Below are positions 1 through 8,835 of a stretch of 14,075 bases of DNA, piece by piece. A model generated the notes under the pieces. The model had not been told where the DNA came from. It was given only the letters and a program-made list of their open reading frames with translations, and made no database searches. The stretch lies in assembly GCA_947479995.1 (NCBI GenBank), contig CANKBT010000045.1, positions 1-14,075 on the forward strand. The letters are read 5' to 3'. Every line of letters begins with the position of its first letter. Position 1 is the first letter of the stretch. Position numbers and translations under genes: made by a program. The stretch comes from Frankiaceae bacterium (GTDB taxonomy: Bacteria; Actinomycetota; Actinomycetes; Mycobacteriales; SCTD01).

Positions 1-71
1 CCCCGGCCGGCCGGCGCGCCCGCCGCACCGCCCCCGGCGCGGTCGTCGTGCCCGTGCCGCGGGCGGGCTGA
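1..71 (+). CDS. Possible C-terminal end of an upstream gene (partial)
   Basis: One + strand frame is open from the left edge and stops at a TGA at 69-71. It would encode about 22 residues ending in VVVPVPRAG, rich in Pro, Arg and Ala. Every codon in it ends in G or C, which is compatible with coding here but not diagnostic at this GC content. No domain can be recognised, and the frame could be chance. The gap from this stop to the start preferred for the regulator is about 100 bases, a normal intergenic distance. It is listed only because something upstream may end here. Confidence 0.22.
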   Translation, partial: PAGRRARRTAPGAVVVPVPRAG

Positions 72-160
72 CGCACCGTGGCAGCCGGGCCGGGGGCGGC
101 CGGCGCCGCGCGACGCCCCGCCGAGCGCGAAGGCGGTCGCGCGGTGTCGGCCCCCGCTGA

Positions 161-166
161 CACGAT
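161..166 (+). promoter_or_regulatory. Putative -10 element of a leaderless promoter for the LuxR-family gene
   Basis: CACGAT lies 7 bases before the ATG at 174, so transcription would begin at or next to that codon. The position matches the -10 elements seen 6 bases before the ATGs at 5735 and 11694 in this window. No convincing -35 box is visible, and the hexamer shares only its A2 and T6 with TANNNT. The assignment is weak but supports the start at 174 over the upstream in-frame starts at 78, 144 and 165. Confidence 0.3.
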
Positions 167-173
167 GGGCGGC

Positions 174-3026
174 ATGGCGGTGCACGCGGGCCCGGTCGTC
201 GGGCGGGAGCGCGAGACCGCGCGCCTGACCGCCGCGCTCGAGGCCGCCGGGCGGGGCGAGCCGCGCGGCGTGCTCGTCTCGGGCGACGCCGGCGTCGGCA
301 AGACGCGGCTGCTCAGCGACCTCGTCGAGCGCGCCCGTGCCGCGGGCGCCACCGCGCTCGTCGGCCACTGCATCGACGTCGGCGGCGTGGGCCTGCCCTA
401 CCTGCCCTTCAGCGAGGCGCTCGCGCCGCTGGCCGAGGGCCGCTCGCTCACCGCCCTCGGCGGCGACGACGTCGCGCAGCTGCAGCTGTTCGACGCGGTG
501 GCGTCCGCGCTCGCGCGGGCCGGCGAGCAGGCGCCGGTGCTGCTCGTCCTGGAGGACCTGCACTGGGCCGACCAGTCGACGCGCGACCTGCTGTCGTTCC
601 TGCTGGCGCGGCTGCGCGACGAGCGGCTGCTCGTCGTCGGCTCGCTGCGCTCGGACGACCTGCACCGCCGCCACCCGCTGCGCCCGCTGCTCGCCGAGCT
701 GGTGCGCCTGCCGGGCGTCGAGCGGCTCGACCTCGCGCCGTTCGACGCGCGCGCGATGAGCGACTACCTCGCGGCGCTGTCCGGCGGGCCGGTGCCCGAG
801 GCGACGGTGCGCCGCATCCTCGAGCGCTCCGAGGGCAACGCCTACTTCGCCGCCGAGCTGCTGCACGGCGAGCGCGCCGGCGTCGGCGAGGGGCTGCCGC
901 CCGGTCTCGCCGACCTGCTGCTCGCCCGCGTCGAGGCCCTGCCCGAGCGGGTGCAGCAGGTCGCGCGGATCGCCTCGGTCGCCGGCCGGGTCGTCGCCGA
1001 CGACCTGCTGCGCCGGGTGGCCGGCCTGCCGCAGGCCGAGCTCGAGCCGGCCCTGCGCGAGGCGGTCGTGCACCACGTGCTCGTGCCGGAGGGCCGCGAC
1101 GGCTACGCGTTCCGCCACGCCCTGCTGCAGGAGGCCGTCTACGGCGACCTGCTCCCCGGCGAGCGGGTGCGCCTGCACAGCGCCTACGCCGCCGCGGTCG
1201 AGGAGGCCGACGGCCCGGCCGCCCTGCTGGCCCACCACCGCGTCGAGAGCCACGACGTGCCCGGCGCGCTCGTCGCCTCGGTGCGGGCGGCCGACGAGGC
1301 CGAGCGGCTGCACGCCCCGGCCGAGTCGTGGCAGCAGCTCGAGCGCGCGCTGCAGCTGTGGAGCGCGGTGCCCGACGCGCAGGAGCGCCTCGGCCTGCCG
1401 CACGCCCGGCTGGCCGTGCGCGCCGCCGCCAAGGCCAGCCGCGCCGGCCAGCTGCCGCGCGCGGTGGCGCTCGCGCGGGCGGCCGCCGCGCTCGTCGACC
1501 CCGCCCAGGAGCCCGTGCTCGCGGCGCTCGTGCACCAGCGCCTCGCCGACCACCTGCTCGGGCTCGACGCCGACGCCGACGCCCTCGTCGCCGCGCAGGA
1601 CGCCGTCCAGGTCGCCCCCGAGGGCAGCGAGGTGTGCGCCTGGGCCTGCGCCACGGCCGCCCGCGCGCTCGCCTGCCTCGACCGCTTCGACGAGGCGGAG
1701 CGGTTCGCCGAGCGCGCGCTCGACACGGCGGTCGCGCTCGGCCTGGCCGACGCCGAGGCCGATGCCCTCGTGTCGCTCGCCGCCCTGGCGGGCCGCGCCG
1801 GTCGGGTCGACGACGCCGGGCAGCTGCTGCAGCGCGCGGTCGTGCGCGCCCGCGAGGGCGGCCACCTGCCGACCGAGCTGCGCGCCACCTACAACGTGGC
1901 GGTCGGGCTCTACGACCGCGGCGACGTGGCCGGCGCGCTCGAGGTGCTGGAGGCGGCGTCCGCCCGCATCGCCGAGACCGGCCTGACGTGGAGCCCGTAC
2001 GGCCTCGAGCTGCGCGCGCTGCAGGTGGCCGCGCTCTTCGTCGCCGGCGACTGGGAGGCGAGCGCCGCCGCCGCCCGCATGGCCGGCACGCACCCGCCCG
2101 ACGCGATGGCCGCGCGGCTCACGGCGGCCTCGCTGCACGCCCTGGTCGCCGCCGGCGCGCCCGACGTGGCGGCCACGGTGCGCCGGCTCGAGGGCGCGTG
2201 GCACCACGACCCGATGATCGCGCTGTTCGCCGGCGGCAACCAGGCCGAGCTGCTGCGCTGGTCCGACGAGCCGGCCGCCGCCGTCGCCCTGGTCGAGCGG
2301 GTGCTGCGCCACGTCGACGACGTCTGGGAGCCGCACTACCTCGCGGGCGTGTGGCTGGCCGCCGTCGGGCTCGCCGCCGCCGGCGACCTCGCCGAGCAGG
2401 CACGCCTGCTGCGCGACGACGCCCTGGCCGCGCAGGCGGCCGCGGCGGGCGCACGGCTGCACGCCCGCGCCCACGAGACCGCCCGCCTCGGCCACCCGCG
2501 CTGGGGCGAGCTCGGCCCGGAGGGACGCGGCTGGCTGCGCCGCGCCGACGCCGAGCTGACCCGCGTCACGGGCTGCCCCGACCCGGCGGCCTGGCGCGCG
2601 GCGCACGACGAGTTCGCCTACGGCCACCGCTACGAGCAGGCCCGCTGCCGCTGGCGCGAGGCGGAGGCGCTGCTCGCGCTCGACCGCCGGGCGGAGGCCG
2701 CCGCCGCGGCGCGCGAGGCGCTCGAGGCCGCCACCGCGCTCGGCGCCGCCCCCCTCGTCACGGCGCTCGAGGCGCTCGCCCGCCGCGGCCGCCTCGACGT
2801 CGGCGCCGCGCACCGCCCGGCCGCCGTCGCGACGCTCACGCCGCGCGAGGCCGAGGTGCTCGCCCTGCTCGCCGAGGGCCGCACCAACCGGCAGATCGGG
2901 GAGCGGCTCTACATCTCGGAGAAGACGGCGAGCGTCCACGTCTCCAACATCCTCGGCAAGCTCGGCGCCTCCGGGCGCACCGAGGCGGTGTCCGTCGCGC
3001 ACCGGGCGGGGCTGCTCGCGGGCTGA
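174..3026 (+). CDS. LuxR-family transcriptional regulator of the LAL (large ATP-binding, MalT-like) class
   Basis: The product is a cytoplasmic signal-transducing transcription factor of about 950 residues, the usual size for LAL regulators. An N-terminal AAA-type ATPase has Walker A GDAGVGKT at residues 37-44 and Walker B LLVLEDLHWAD around 123-133. The long middle part (about 330-870) is Ala/Leu/Arg-rich and helical, resembling TPR-type sensor arms. The C-terminus is a GerE/LuxR helix-turn-helix starting at LTPREAEV (residue 888), with the typical NRQIGERLYISEKTASVHVSNI helix pair. In this family ATP and an inducer or partner protein on the helical arm control DNA binding; the ligand here is unknown. 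The acyl-CoA ligase gene follows 48 bases downstream, making it a plausible but unproven target. In-frame starts also exist at GTG 78, GTG 144 and ATG 165. I prefer 174 because homologues usually begin shortly before the VGRERE motif, no good Shine-Dalgarno precedes the earlier starts, and a -10-like hexamer fits a leaderless start there. Confidence 0.9.
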   Translation: MAVHAGPVVGRERETARLTAALEAAGRGEPRGVLVSGDAGVGKTRLLSDLVERARAAGATALVGHCIDVGGVGLPYLPFSEALAPLAEGRSLTALGGDDVAQLQLFDAVASALARAGEQAPVLLVLEDLHWADQSTRDLLSFLLARLRDERLLVVGSLRSDDLHRRHPLRPLLAELVRLPGVERLDLAPFDARAMSDYLAALSGGPVPEATVRRILERSEGNAYFAAELLHGERAGVGEGLPPGLADLLLARVEALPERVQQVARIASVAGRVVADDLLRRVAGLPQAELEPALREAVVHHVLVPEGRDGYAFRHALLQEAVYGDLLPGERVRLHSAYAAAVEEADGPAALLAHHRVESHDVPGALVASVRAADEAERLHAPAESWQQLERALQLWSAVPDAQERLGLPHARLAVRAAAKASRAGQLPRAVALARAAAALVDPAQEPVLAALVHQRLADHLLGLDADADALVAAQDAVQVAPEGSEVCAWACATAARALACLDRFDEAERFAERALDTAVALGLADAEADALVSLAALAGRAGRVDDAGQLLQRAVVRAREGGHLPTELRATYNVAVGLYDRGDVAGALEVLEAASARIAETGLTWSPYGLELRALQVAALFVAGDWEASAAAARMAGTHPPDAMAARLTAASLHALVAAGAPDVAATVRRLEGAWHHDPMIALFAGGNQAELLRWSDEPAAAVALVERVLRHVDDVWEPHYLAGVWLAAVGLAAAGDLAEQARLLRDDALAAQAAAAGARLHARAHETARLGHPRWGELGPEGRGWLRRADAELTRVTGCPDPAAWRAAHDEFAYGHRYEQARCRWREAEALLALDRRAEAAAAAREALEAATALGAAPLVTALEALARRGRLDVGAAHRPAAVATLTPREAEVLALLAEGRTNRQIGERLYISEKTASVHVSNILGKLGASGRTEAVSVAHRAGLLAG

Positions 3027-3034
3027 CGACGACG

Positions 3035-3040
3035 TACGTT
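3035..3040 (+). promoter_or_regulatory. Putative -10 box for the acyl-CoA ligase gene
   Basis: TACGTT matches the TANNNT pattern and lies in the short gap between the regulator and the ligase. It would place the transcription start near 3047 and leave a leader of about 28 bases carrying the ribosome binding site. No clear -35 box is visible at the usual distance, so the promoter may be weak, activator-dependent or absent. Read-through from the upstream gene is also possible. Confidence 0.4.
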
Positions 3041-3066
3041 CCTCGGTGACCGCCGTCACACCGAGG
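3041..3066 (+). other. Inverted repeat/hairpin overlapping the ligase Shine-Dalgarno
   Basis: CCTCGGTG (3041-3048) is the exact reverse complement of CACCGAGG (3059-3066). An alternative fold pairs CCTCG-GTGAC with GTCAC-CGAGG, leaving a CGCC tetraloop and a 2-base bulge. The 3' arm includes the first bases of the purine-rich ribosome binding site. In a transcript reading through from the upstream regulator gene the hairpin could mask the site or act as a weak terminator, although no U-tract follows. If transcription starts near 3047, the outer arm would be missing. Confidence 0.45.
3045..3060 (+). promoter_or_regulatory. CRP/GlxR-like binding-site candidate
   Basis: The 16-bp sequence GGTGA-N6-TCACA matches 9 of the 10 conserved positions of the CRP-family consensus TGTGA-N6-TCACA, which actinobacterial cAMP receptor proteins also recognise. 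It sits directly after a -10-like hexamer, over the expected transcription start, a position that usually means repression. It also forms the core of the larger inverted repeat, so a purely RNA role is possible. No CRP-family gene is in the window. Confidence 0.42.
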
Positions 3067-3070
3067 AGGA
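3063..3070 (+). promoter_or_regulatory. Ribosome binding site of the acyl-CoA ligase gene
   Basis: GAGGAGGA lies 4 bases before the GTG at 3075, or 5-7 bases from its AGGAG core. This strong match fixes the GTG as the start and argues against the internal ATG eight codons into the gene. Confidence 0.7.
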
Positions 3071-3074
3071 GCCC

Positions 3075-4693
<1,619 letters not shown>

Positions 4694-4700
<7 letters not shown>

Positions 4701-4710
4701 GAGCTCTGAG
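4694..4710 (+). repeat. 9-bp-period direct repeat duplicating the ligase stop codon
   Basis: GCTCTGAG occurs at 4694-4701 and again at 4703-4710, one base apart. The second copy puts another TGA (4707-4709) in frame after the true stop (4698-4700), giving tandem in-frame stops. It could be a small slippage duplication. Confidence 0.5.
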
Positions 4711-4721
4711 CCCGGGCGCAC

Positions 4722-4750
4722 GTGTCGGCGGGCGCGCGGGTGGCAAGGCT
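4722..4750 (+). promoter_or_regulatory. Weak promoter candidate for the MDR oxidoreductase gene
   Basis: GTGTCG (4722-4727) and AAGGCT (4745-4750) are separated by 17 bases in the 87-bp gap after the ligase. AAGGCT resembles the TAGGCT/TAGGAT -10 elements common in actinobacteria. The expected start near 4757 would leave a leader of about 30 bases. The -35 match is poor (3 of 6), so this is tentative. Confidence 0.3.
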
Positions 4751-4775
4751 GGAGGGCAGACGCGCTCCACGACGT

Positions 4776-4780
4776 GAGGA
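4776..4780 (+). promoter_or_regulatory. Ribosome binding site of the MDR oxidoreductase gene
   Basis: GAGGA lies 7 bases before the ATG at 4788. It selects this start over the in-frame upstream GTG at 4722, which would add 22 residues that do not resemble the family. Confidence 0.6.
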
Positions 4781-4787
4781 CACCCGC

Positions 4788-5714
4788 ATGAAGGCGTACG
4801 GCTTCTCCCGGCACGGCGGACCCGAGGTGCAGGAGCACCTCGACCTCGCGGTCCCGACGCCGATGGGCGGCGAGATCCGCATCGCGGTGCGCGCCGCCGG
4901 CGTCAACCCTGCCGACCACAAGATCCGCAGCGGCGCCATGGGCGACGCCCTGCGCGAGGGCCTGCCGGTGCCGATGGGCCGCGAGGCCGCGGGCGTCGTC
5001 ACCGCCGTGGGCCCGGACGTCACGGGGTTCGCCGTCGGCGACGAGGTCTTCGGCACGGTGGCGCCGGCCTCCGGCGCCTTCGCCGAGGAGGCCCTGCTGA
5101 CCGCCCGCGCGACGGCGCACAAGCCGGCGGCGCTGTCGTGGCACCACGCCGCGGTGCTGCCGGTCGCCGCCGCCACCGCGTGGGACGGCCTCGCGCAGCT
5201 CGACCTGCGCGCCGGCCAGACGCTGCTCGTCAACGGCGTCGGCGGCGGGGTGGGGCTGGTCGCCGCGCAGCTCGGCCGCGACCGCGGCATCCCGGTGTTC
5301 GGCACCGCGCGCGAGGACAAGCGGGCCGTCGTCGAGGCGCAGGGCGTGACGCTCGTGCCGTCCGGCGACGGCGTGGTCGACGCGGTCAAGGCGATGCTGC
5401 CCGACGGCGTGCACGCCGTGCTCGACCTCGTCGGCGGCGCCCCGCTCGGCCAGCTGACGGCCCTGGTCCGCAGCCCGGAGGCGATCGTTACCGCGGTCGA
5501 CCCGCAGACCGCCGAGCGGATCGGCGCGCGGTGGATCGCGCGCAGCAGCGAGCCCGCCGCGGTGCTCGACGCGCTGGCCGCGCTCGTGGTCGAGGGCAAG
5601 GTCGACCCGCACGTCGTCGAGGTGCGCCCGCTGGCCGAGGCAGAGGCCGCCGTCGCCGCCGTCGAGACCGGCCGCCCGCACGGCAAGGTCGTGGTCGAGG
5701 TGACGTCCGGGTAA
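4788..5714 (+). CDS. MDR-family NADP-dependent oxidoreductase (quinone oxidoreductase/zeta-crystallin-like)
   Basis: The product is a cytoplasmic medium-chain dehydrogenase/reductase of 308 residues, a usual length for the zinc-free quinone oxidoreductase group. It starts with MKAYGFSRHGGPEV and a GroES-like fold, including AAGVNPADHKIRSG and the MGREAAGVV segment. The Rossmann nucleotide-binding motif is NGVGGGVG at residues 149-156. The TAREDKR segment after the second strand suits NADP(H) through its basic residues. The cysteine-rich structural-zinc loop of alcohol dehydrogenases is absent. The family reduces quinones, enones or related electrophiles with NADPH; the substrate here cannot be told. 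It is 20 bases upstream of a nitroreductase gene, another NAD(P)H-dependent reductase, so the two may share a redox-detoxification role. A link to the neighbouring fatty-acid genes, for example as an enoyl reductase, is possible but not shown. Confidence 0.9.
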   Translation: MKAYGFSRHGGPEVQEHLDLAVPTPMGGEIRIAVRAAGVNPADHKIRSGAMGDALREGLPVPMGREAAGVVTAVGPDVTGFAVGDEVFGTVAPASGAFAEEALLTARATAHKPAALSWHHAAVLPVAAATAWDGLAQLDLRAGQTLLVNGVGGGVGLVAAQLGRDRGIPVFGTAREDKRAVVEAQGVTLVPSGDGVVDAVKAMLPDGVHAVLDLVGGAPLGQLTALVRSPEAIVTAVDPQTAERIGARWIARSSEPAAVLDALAALVVEGKVDPHVVEVRPLAEAEAAVAAVETGRPHGKVVVEVTSG

Positions 5715-5728
5715 GGGACGCCTAACCT
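5700..5728 (+). promoter_or_regulatory. Leaderless-type promoter for the nitroreductase gene
   Basis: TAACCT (5723-5728) is a good -10 box, lying 6 bases before the ATG at 5735. GTGACG (5700-5705), 17 bases upstream and overlapping the end of the preceding gene, can serve as the -35. Transcription would then start at or beside the A of the ATG. No Shine-Dalgarno sequence precedes that ATG, consistent with a leaderless mRNA. Confidence 0.5.
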
Positions 5729-5734
5729 GACGGC

Positions 5735-6382
5735 ATGACCACCGCGTACGCGCCGCCTGCCGTCGACCTCACCCGCCGCCCGCTCGCGGGCGCGGCGCTC
5801 GAGGCCGCGCTGCAGCCCCTGCACGACCGCCGGAGCGCGAACGCGCTGGCGGCCCCCGGGCCGGACGCCGACCAGCTCGGCGCCCTGCTCCGGGCGGCCG
5901 CCACGGCGCCCGACCACGGGATGCTGCGGCCGTACCGCTTCGTCGTGGTGCGCGAGGACGGCAAGGCGGCCCTCGGCGCGGCGCTCGTCGACGCCGCCCG
6001 CGAGGCGCTGCCGGGCCTGCCCGCGGAGGCCGAGGCCAAGATCGCGGGCAAGACGGCCCTCGCACCGGTCATGGTGCTGCTCGTCGCCTCGCCCGTCGCC
6101 GGGCACAAGGTGCCCGAGTGGGAGCAGGTCGCCGCGGCCTCCTGCGCCGGCTACGGCCTCGTGCTCGCCGCCGACCTCGCCGGCTTCGGCGCGGTGTGGA
6201 AGAGCGCGCCCGCCATGGGCGGCACCGCGCTCACCCGGCTGCTGGCCCTGGCGCCCGGCGAGCAGGTGCTCGGCTGGGTCAACCTCGGCACGCGCGTCGG
6301 CGTCGGGCCGGCGCGCCGCCCGGTCGCCGCGGGCGAGGTCGCCACGGCGCTCGTGGGGGACGCGCTCGGCCCGCTCGTCTGA
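5735..6382 (+). CDS. Nitroreductase-family protein (YdjA-like)
   Basis: The product, 215 residues, belongs to the FMN-dependent nitroreductase superfamily. The opening HDRRSAN motif (around residues 30-36) carries the FMN-phosphate-binding arginines. LLRAAATAPDHGMLRPYRFVV is the typical second block, and PEWEQVAAASCAGYGLVLAA with GFGAVWKS is the dimer-core part characteristic of the YdjA subgroup. The C-terminal GWVNLGT is also standard. These homodimeric enzymes reduce nitro groups, quinones or other electron acceptors with NAD(P)H; the physiological substrate is generally unknown. The protein is slightly longer than Escherichia coli YdjA because of an N-terminal extension of about 25 residues. 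The gene follows the MDR oxidoreductase by 20 bases but appears to have its own leaderless promoter. It is probably not part of the operon downstream, which has its own promoter. Confidence 0.88.
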   Translation: MTTAYAPPAVDLTRRPLAGAALEAALQPLHDRRSANALAAPGPDADQLGALLRAAATAPDHGMLRPYRFVVVREDGKAALGAALVDAAREALPGLPAEAEAKIAGKTALAPVMVLLVASPVAGHKVPEWEQVAAASCAGYGLVLAADLAGFGAVWKSAPAMGGTALTRLLALAPGEQVLGWVNLGTRVGVGPARRPVAAGEVATALVGDALGPLV

Positions 6383-6389
6383 GGGGCAC

Positions 6390-6418
6390 TAGCGAACAGA
6401 ACGTCCGGTCTGTATGTT
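6390..6418 (+). promoter_or_regulatory. Promoter of the beta-oxidation operon
   Basis: TATGTT (6413-6418) is a clear -10 box in the 64-bp gap before the acyl-CoA dehydrogenase gene. TAGCGA (6390-6395) is a 3-of-6 match to TTGACA at exactly 17 bases spacing. Transcription would start near 6425, leaving a leader of about 22 bases with a good ribosome binding site. This gap is relatively AT-rich for the window. The ATG inside the -10 box (6414) is therefore not the translation start. Confidence 0.55.
6396..6413 (+). promoter_or_regulatory. Putative TetR-type operator in the operon promoter
   Basis: The 18-bp imperfect palindrome ACAGAACGTCCGGTCTGT pairs at 7 of 9 positions: outer arms ACAGA/TCTGT plus inner CG/CG. 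It occupies the spacer between the -35 and -10 boxes and shares one base with the -10. A bound repressor would block RNA polymerase. The last gene of the operon encodes a TetR-family protein, and TetR repressors usually bind palindromes of this size, so autoregulation is the simplest reading. The pairing of this regulator with this site is inference. Confidence 0.55.
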
Positions 6419-6435
6419 GCGGGCACCCCCACGAC

Positions 6436-6440
6436 AGGAG
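6436..6440 (+). promoter_or_regulatory. Ribosome binding site of the acyl-CoA dehydrogenase gene
   Basis: AGGAG lies 6 bases before the GTG at 6447. It selects this GTG over the upstream in-frame ATG at 6414, which falls inside the -10 box and has no ribosome binding site. Confidence 0.65.
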
Positions 6441-6446
6441 CAGCCC

Positions 6447-7589
6447 GTGCGGAACACCCTCTACGAGCCCGAGCACGACGCCTTCCGCGAGTCCGTCCGC
6501 GCCTACCTCGCCAAGGAGGTCGTCCCCTTCCACGCGCAGTGGGAGCAGGACGGGCTGGTCGACCGCGGGGCGTGGGTCGAGGCCGGCAAGCAGGGCCTGC
6601 TCGGCACCGACGTGCCGGAGGAGTACGGCGGCGGCGGCGTCAAGGACTTCCGCTACAACGCCGTCATCTCCGAGGAGGTGACCCGCGTCGGCGCCAGCGG
6701 CATCGGCTTCACGCTGCACAACGACGTCGTCGCGCCGTACCTGCTCGACCTCACCACCGACGAGCAGAAGGCGCGCTGGCTCCCGCAGTTCTGCAGCGGC
6801 GAGATGATCACGGCCATCGCGATGAGCGAGCCGGGCGCCGGCTCGGACCTGCAGGGCCTCAAGACCCGCGCCGTCCGCGACGGCGACGACTGGGTGCTCT
6901 CGGGCAGCAAGACCTTCATCACCAACGGCATCAACGCCGACCTGGTCATCGTCGTCGCGCAGACCGACCCCGAGAAGGGCGCCCACGGCTTCTCGCTGCT
7001 GGCCGTCGAGCGCGGCATGCCCGGCTTCGAGCGCGGCCGCAACCTCGAGAAGGTCGGCATGAAGGCGCAGGACACCGCCGAGCTGTTCTTCGACGAGGTC
7101 CGCGTGCCCGCGGCCAACCTCATCGGCACCGAGGGCGGCGGCTTCATCCACCTCATGGAGAAGCTCCCGCAGGAGCGCCTGTCCATCGCCGTCGTCGCGG
7201 TCGCCGCCGCCCGCCAGGTGCTCGACCTCACCGTCGAGTACTGCAAGGGCCGCACCGCGTTCGGCCGGCCGGTCGGCTCGTTCCAGTACAACCGCTTCAT
7301 GCTCGCCGAGATGGAGACCGAGGTCGAGATCGCGGAGCACTACATCGAGAAGGCCGTGCTCGAGCACAACGCCGGCCGCTTCGACGTCAAGGACGCCGCC
7401 ATGGCCAAGTGGTGGACCACCGAGCTGCAGAAGCGCGTGGTCGACCAGTGCGTGCAGCTGCACGGCGGCTACGGCTACATGCTCGAGTACCCCGTCGCGA
7501 AGGCCTTCGTGGACTCGCGCGTCCAGACCATCTACGGCGGCACGACCGAGGTCATGAAGGAGATCATCGGTCGCTCGCTCGGCGTCTAG
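6447..7589 (+). CDS. Acyl-CoA dehydrogenase, LCAD-like
   Basis: This FAD flavoprotein of 380 residues makes trans-2-enoyl-CoA from acyl-CoA, the first oxidation of the cycle, passing electrons to electron-transfer flavoprotein. All three domains are present: a helical N-terminal domain, a beta domain with MSEPGAGSDL at 126-135 and TFITNG, and a C-terminal helical domain with the RTAFGRPVGSFQ signature. The catalytic base of medium-chain enzymes sits in the YEG of the C-terminal motif. Here that motif is IYGGTTEVMKEIIGR, with Gly364 at that place. The segment LPQERL contains Glu243, aligning with the catalytic Glu of mammalian long-chain acyl-CoA dehydrogenase, so the base is probably there. 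This suggests long-chain or branched substrates. It is the first gene of a four-gene operon, 24 bases ahead of the thiolase, and follows a regulated promoter. The start is GTG with a clear ribosome binding site. Confidence 0.94.
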   Translation: MRNTLYEPEHDAFRESVRAYLAKEVVPFHAQWEQDGLVDRGAWVEAGKQGLLGTDVPEEYGGGGVKDFRYNAVISEEVTRVGASGIGFTLHNDVVAPYLLDLTTDEQKARWLPQFCSGEMITAIAMSEPGAGSDLQGLKTRAVRDGDDWVLSGSKTFITNGINADLVIVVAQTDPEKGAHGFSLLAVERGMPGFERGRNLEKVGMKAQDTAELFFDEVRVPAANLIGTEGGGFIHLMEKLPQERLSIAVVAVAAARQVLDLTVEYCKGRTAFGRPVGSFQYNRFMLAEMETEVEIAEHYIEKAVLEHNAGRFDVKDAAMAKWWTTELQKRVVDQCVQLHGGYGYMLEYPVAKAFVDSRVQTIYGGTTEVMKEIIGRSLGV

Positions 7590-7601
7590 CCACCCATCAA
7601 C

Positions 7602-7607
7602 GAGGAG
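7602..7607 (+). promoter_or_regulatory. Ribosome binding site of the thiolase gene
   Basis: GAGGAG lies 6 bases before the ATG at 7614, inside the 24-bp gap after the dehydrogenase. The gap has no promoter-like elements, supporting co-transcription. Confidence 0.65.
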
Positions 7608-7613
7608 CGGGAC

Positions 7614-8828
<1,215 letters not shown>

Positions 8829-8835
8829 GCACCGC

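Noticed and set aside
5..20. Adjacent eight-base sites GGCCGGCC and GGCGCGCC that look like a cloning linker; another GGCGCGCC is at 11641.
   Set aside because: Such GC-only octamers are common by chance in DNA of this composition, and nothing else suggests vector sequence.
1328..3049. A 573-codon + strand open frame inside the LuxR-type regulator.
   Set aside because: It is a frame-shifted reading of the regulator gene, Arg/Ala/Gly-rich, with no domain; the regulator frame carries the LuxR motif over the same bases.
6414..6446. Upstream ATG start giving an 11-residue longer acyl-CoA dehydrogenase.
   Set aside because: This ATG is part of the TATGTT -10 box and has no ribosome binding site. 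The GTG at 6447 has AGGAG at good spacing and gives the family's normal N-terminus.
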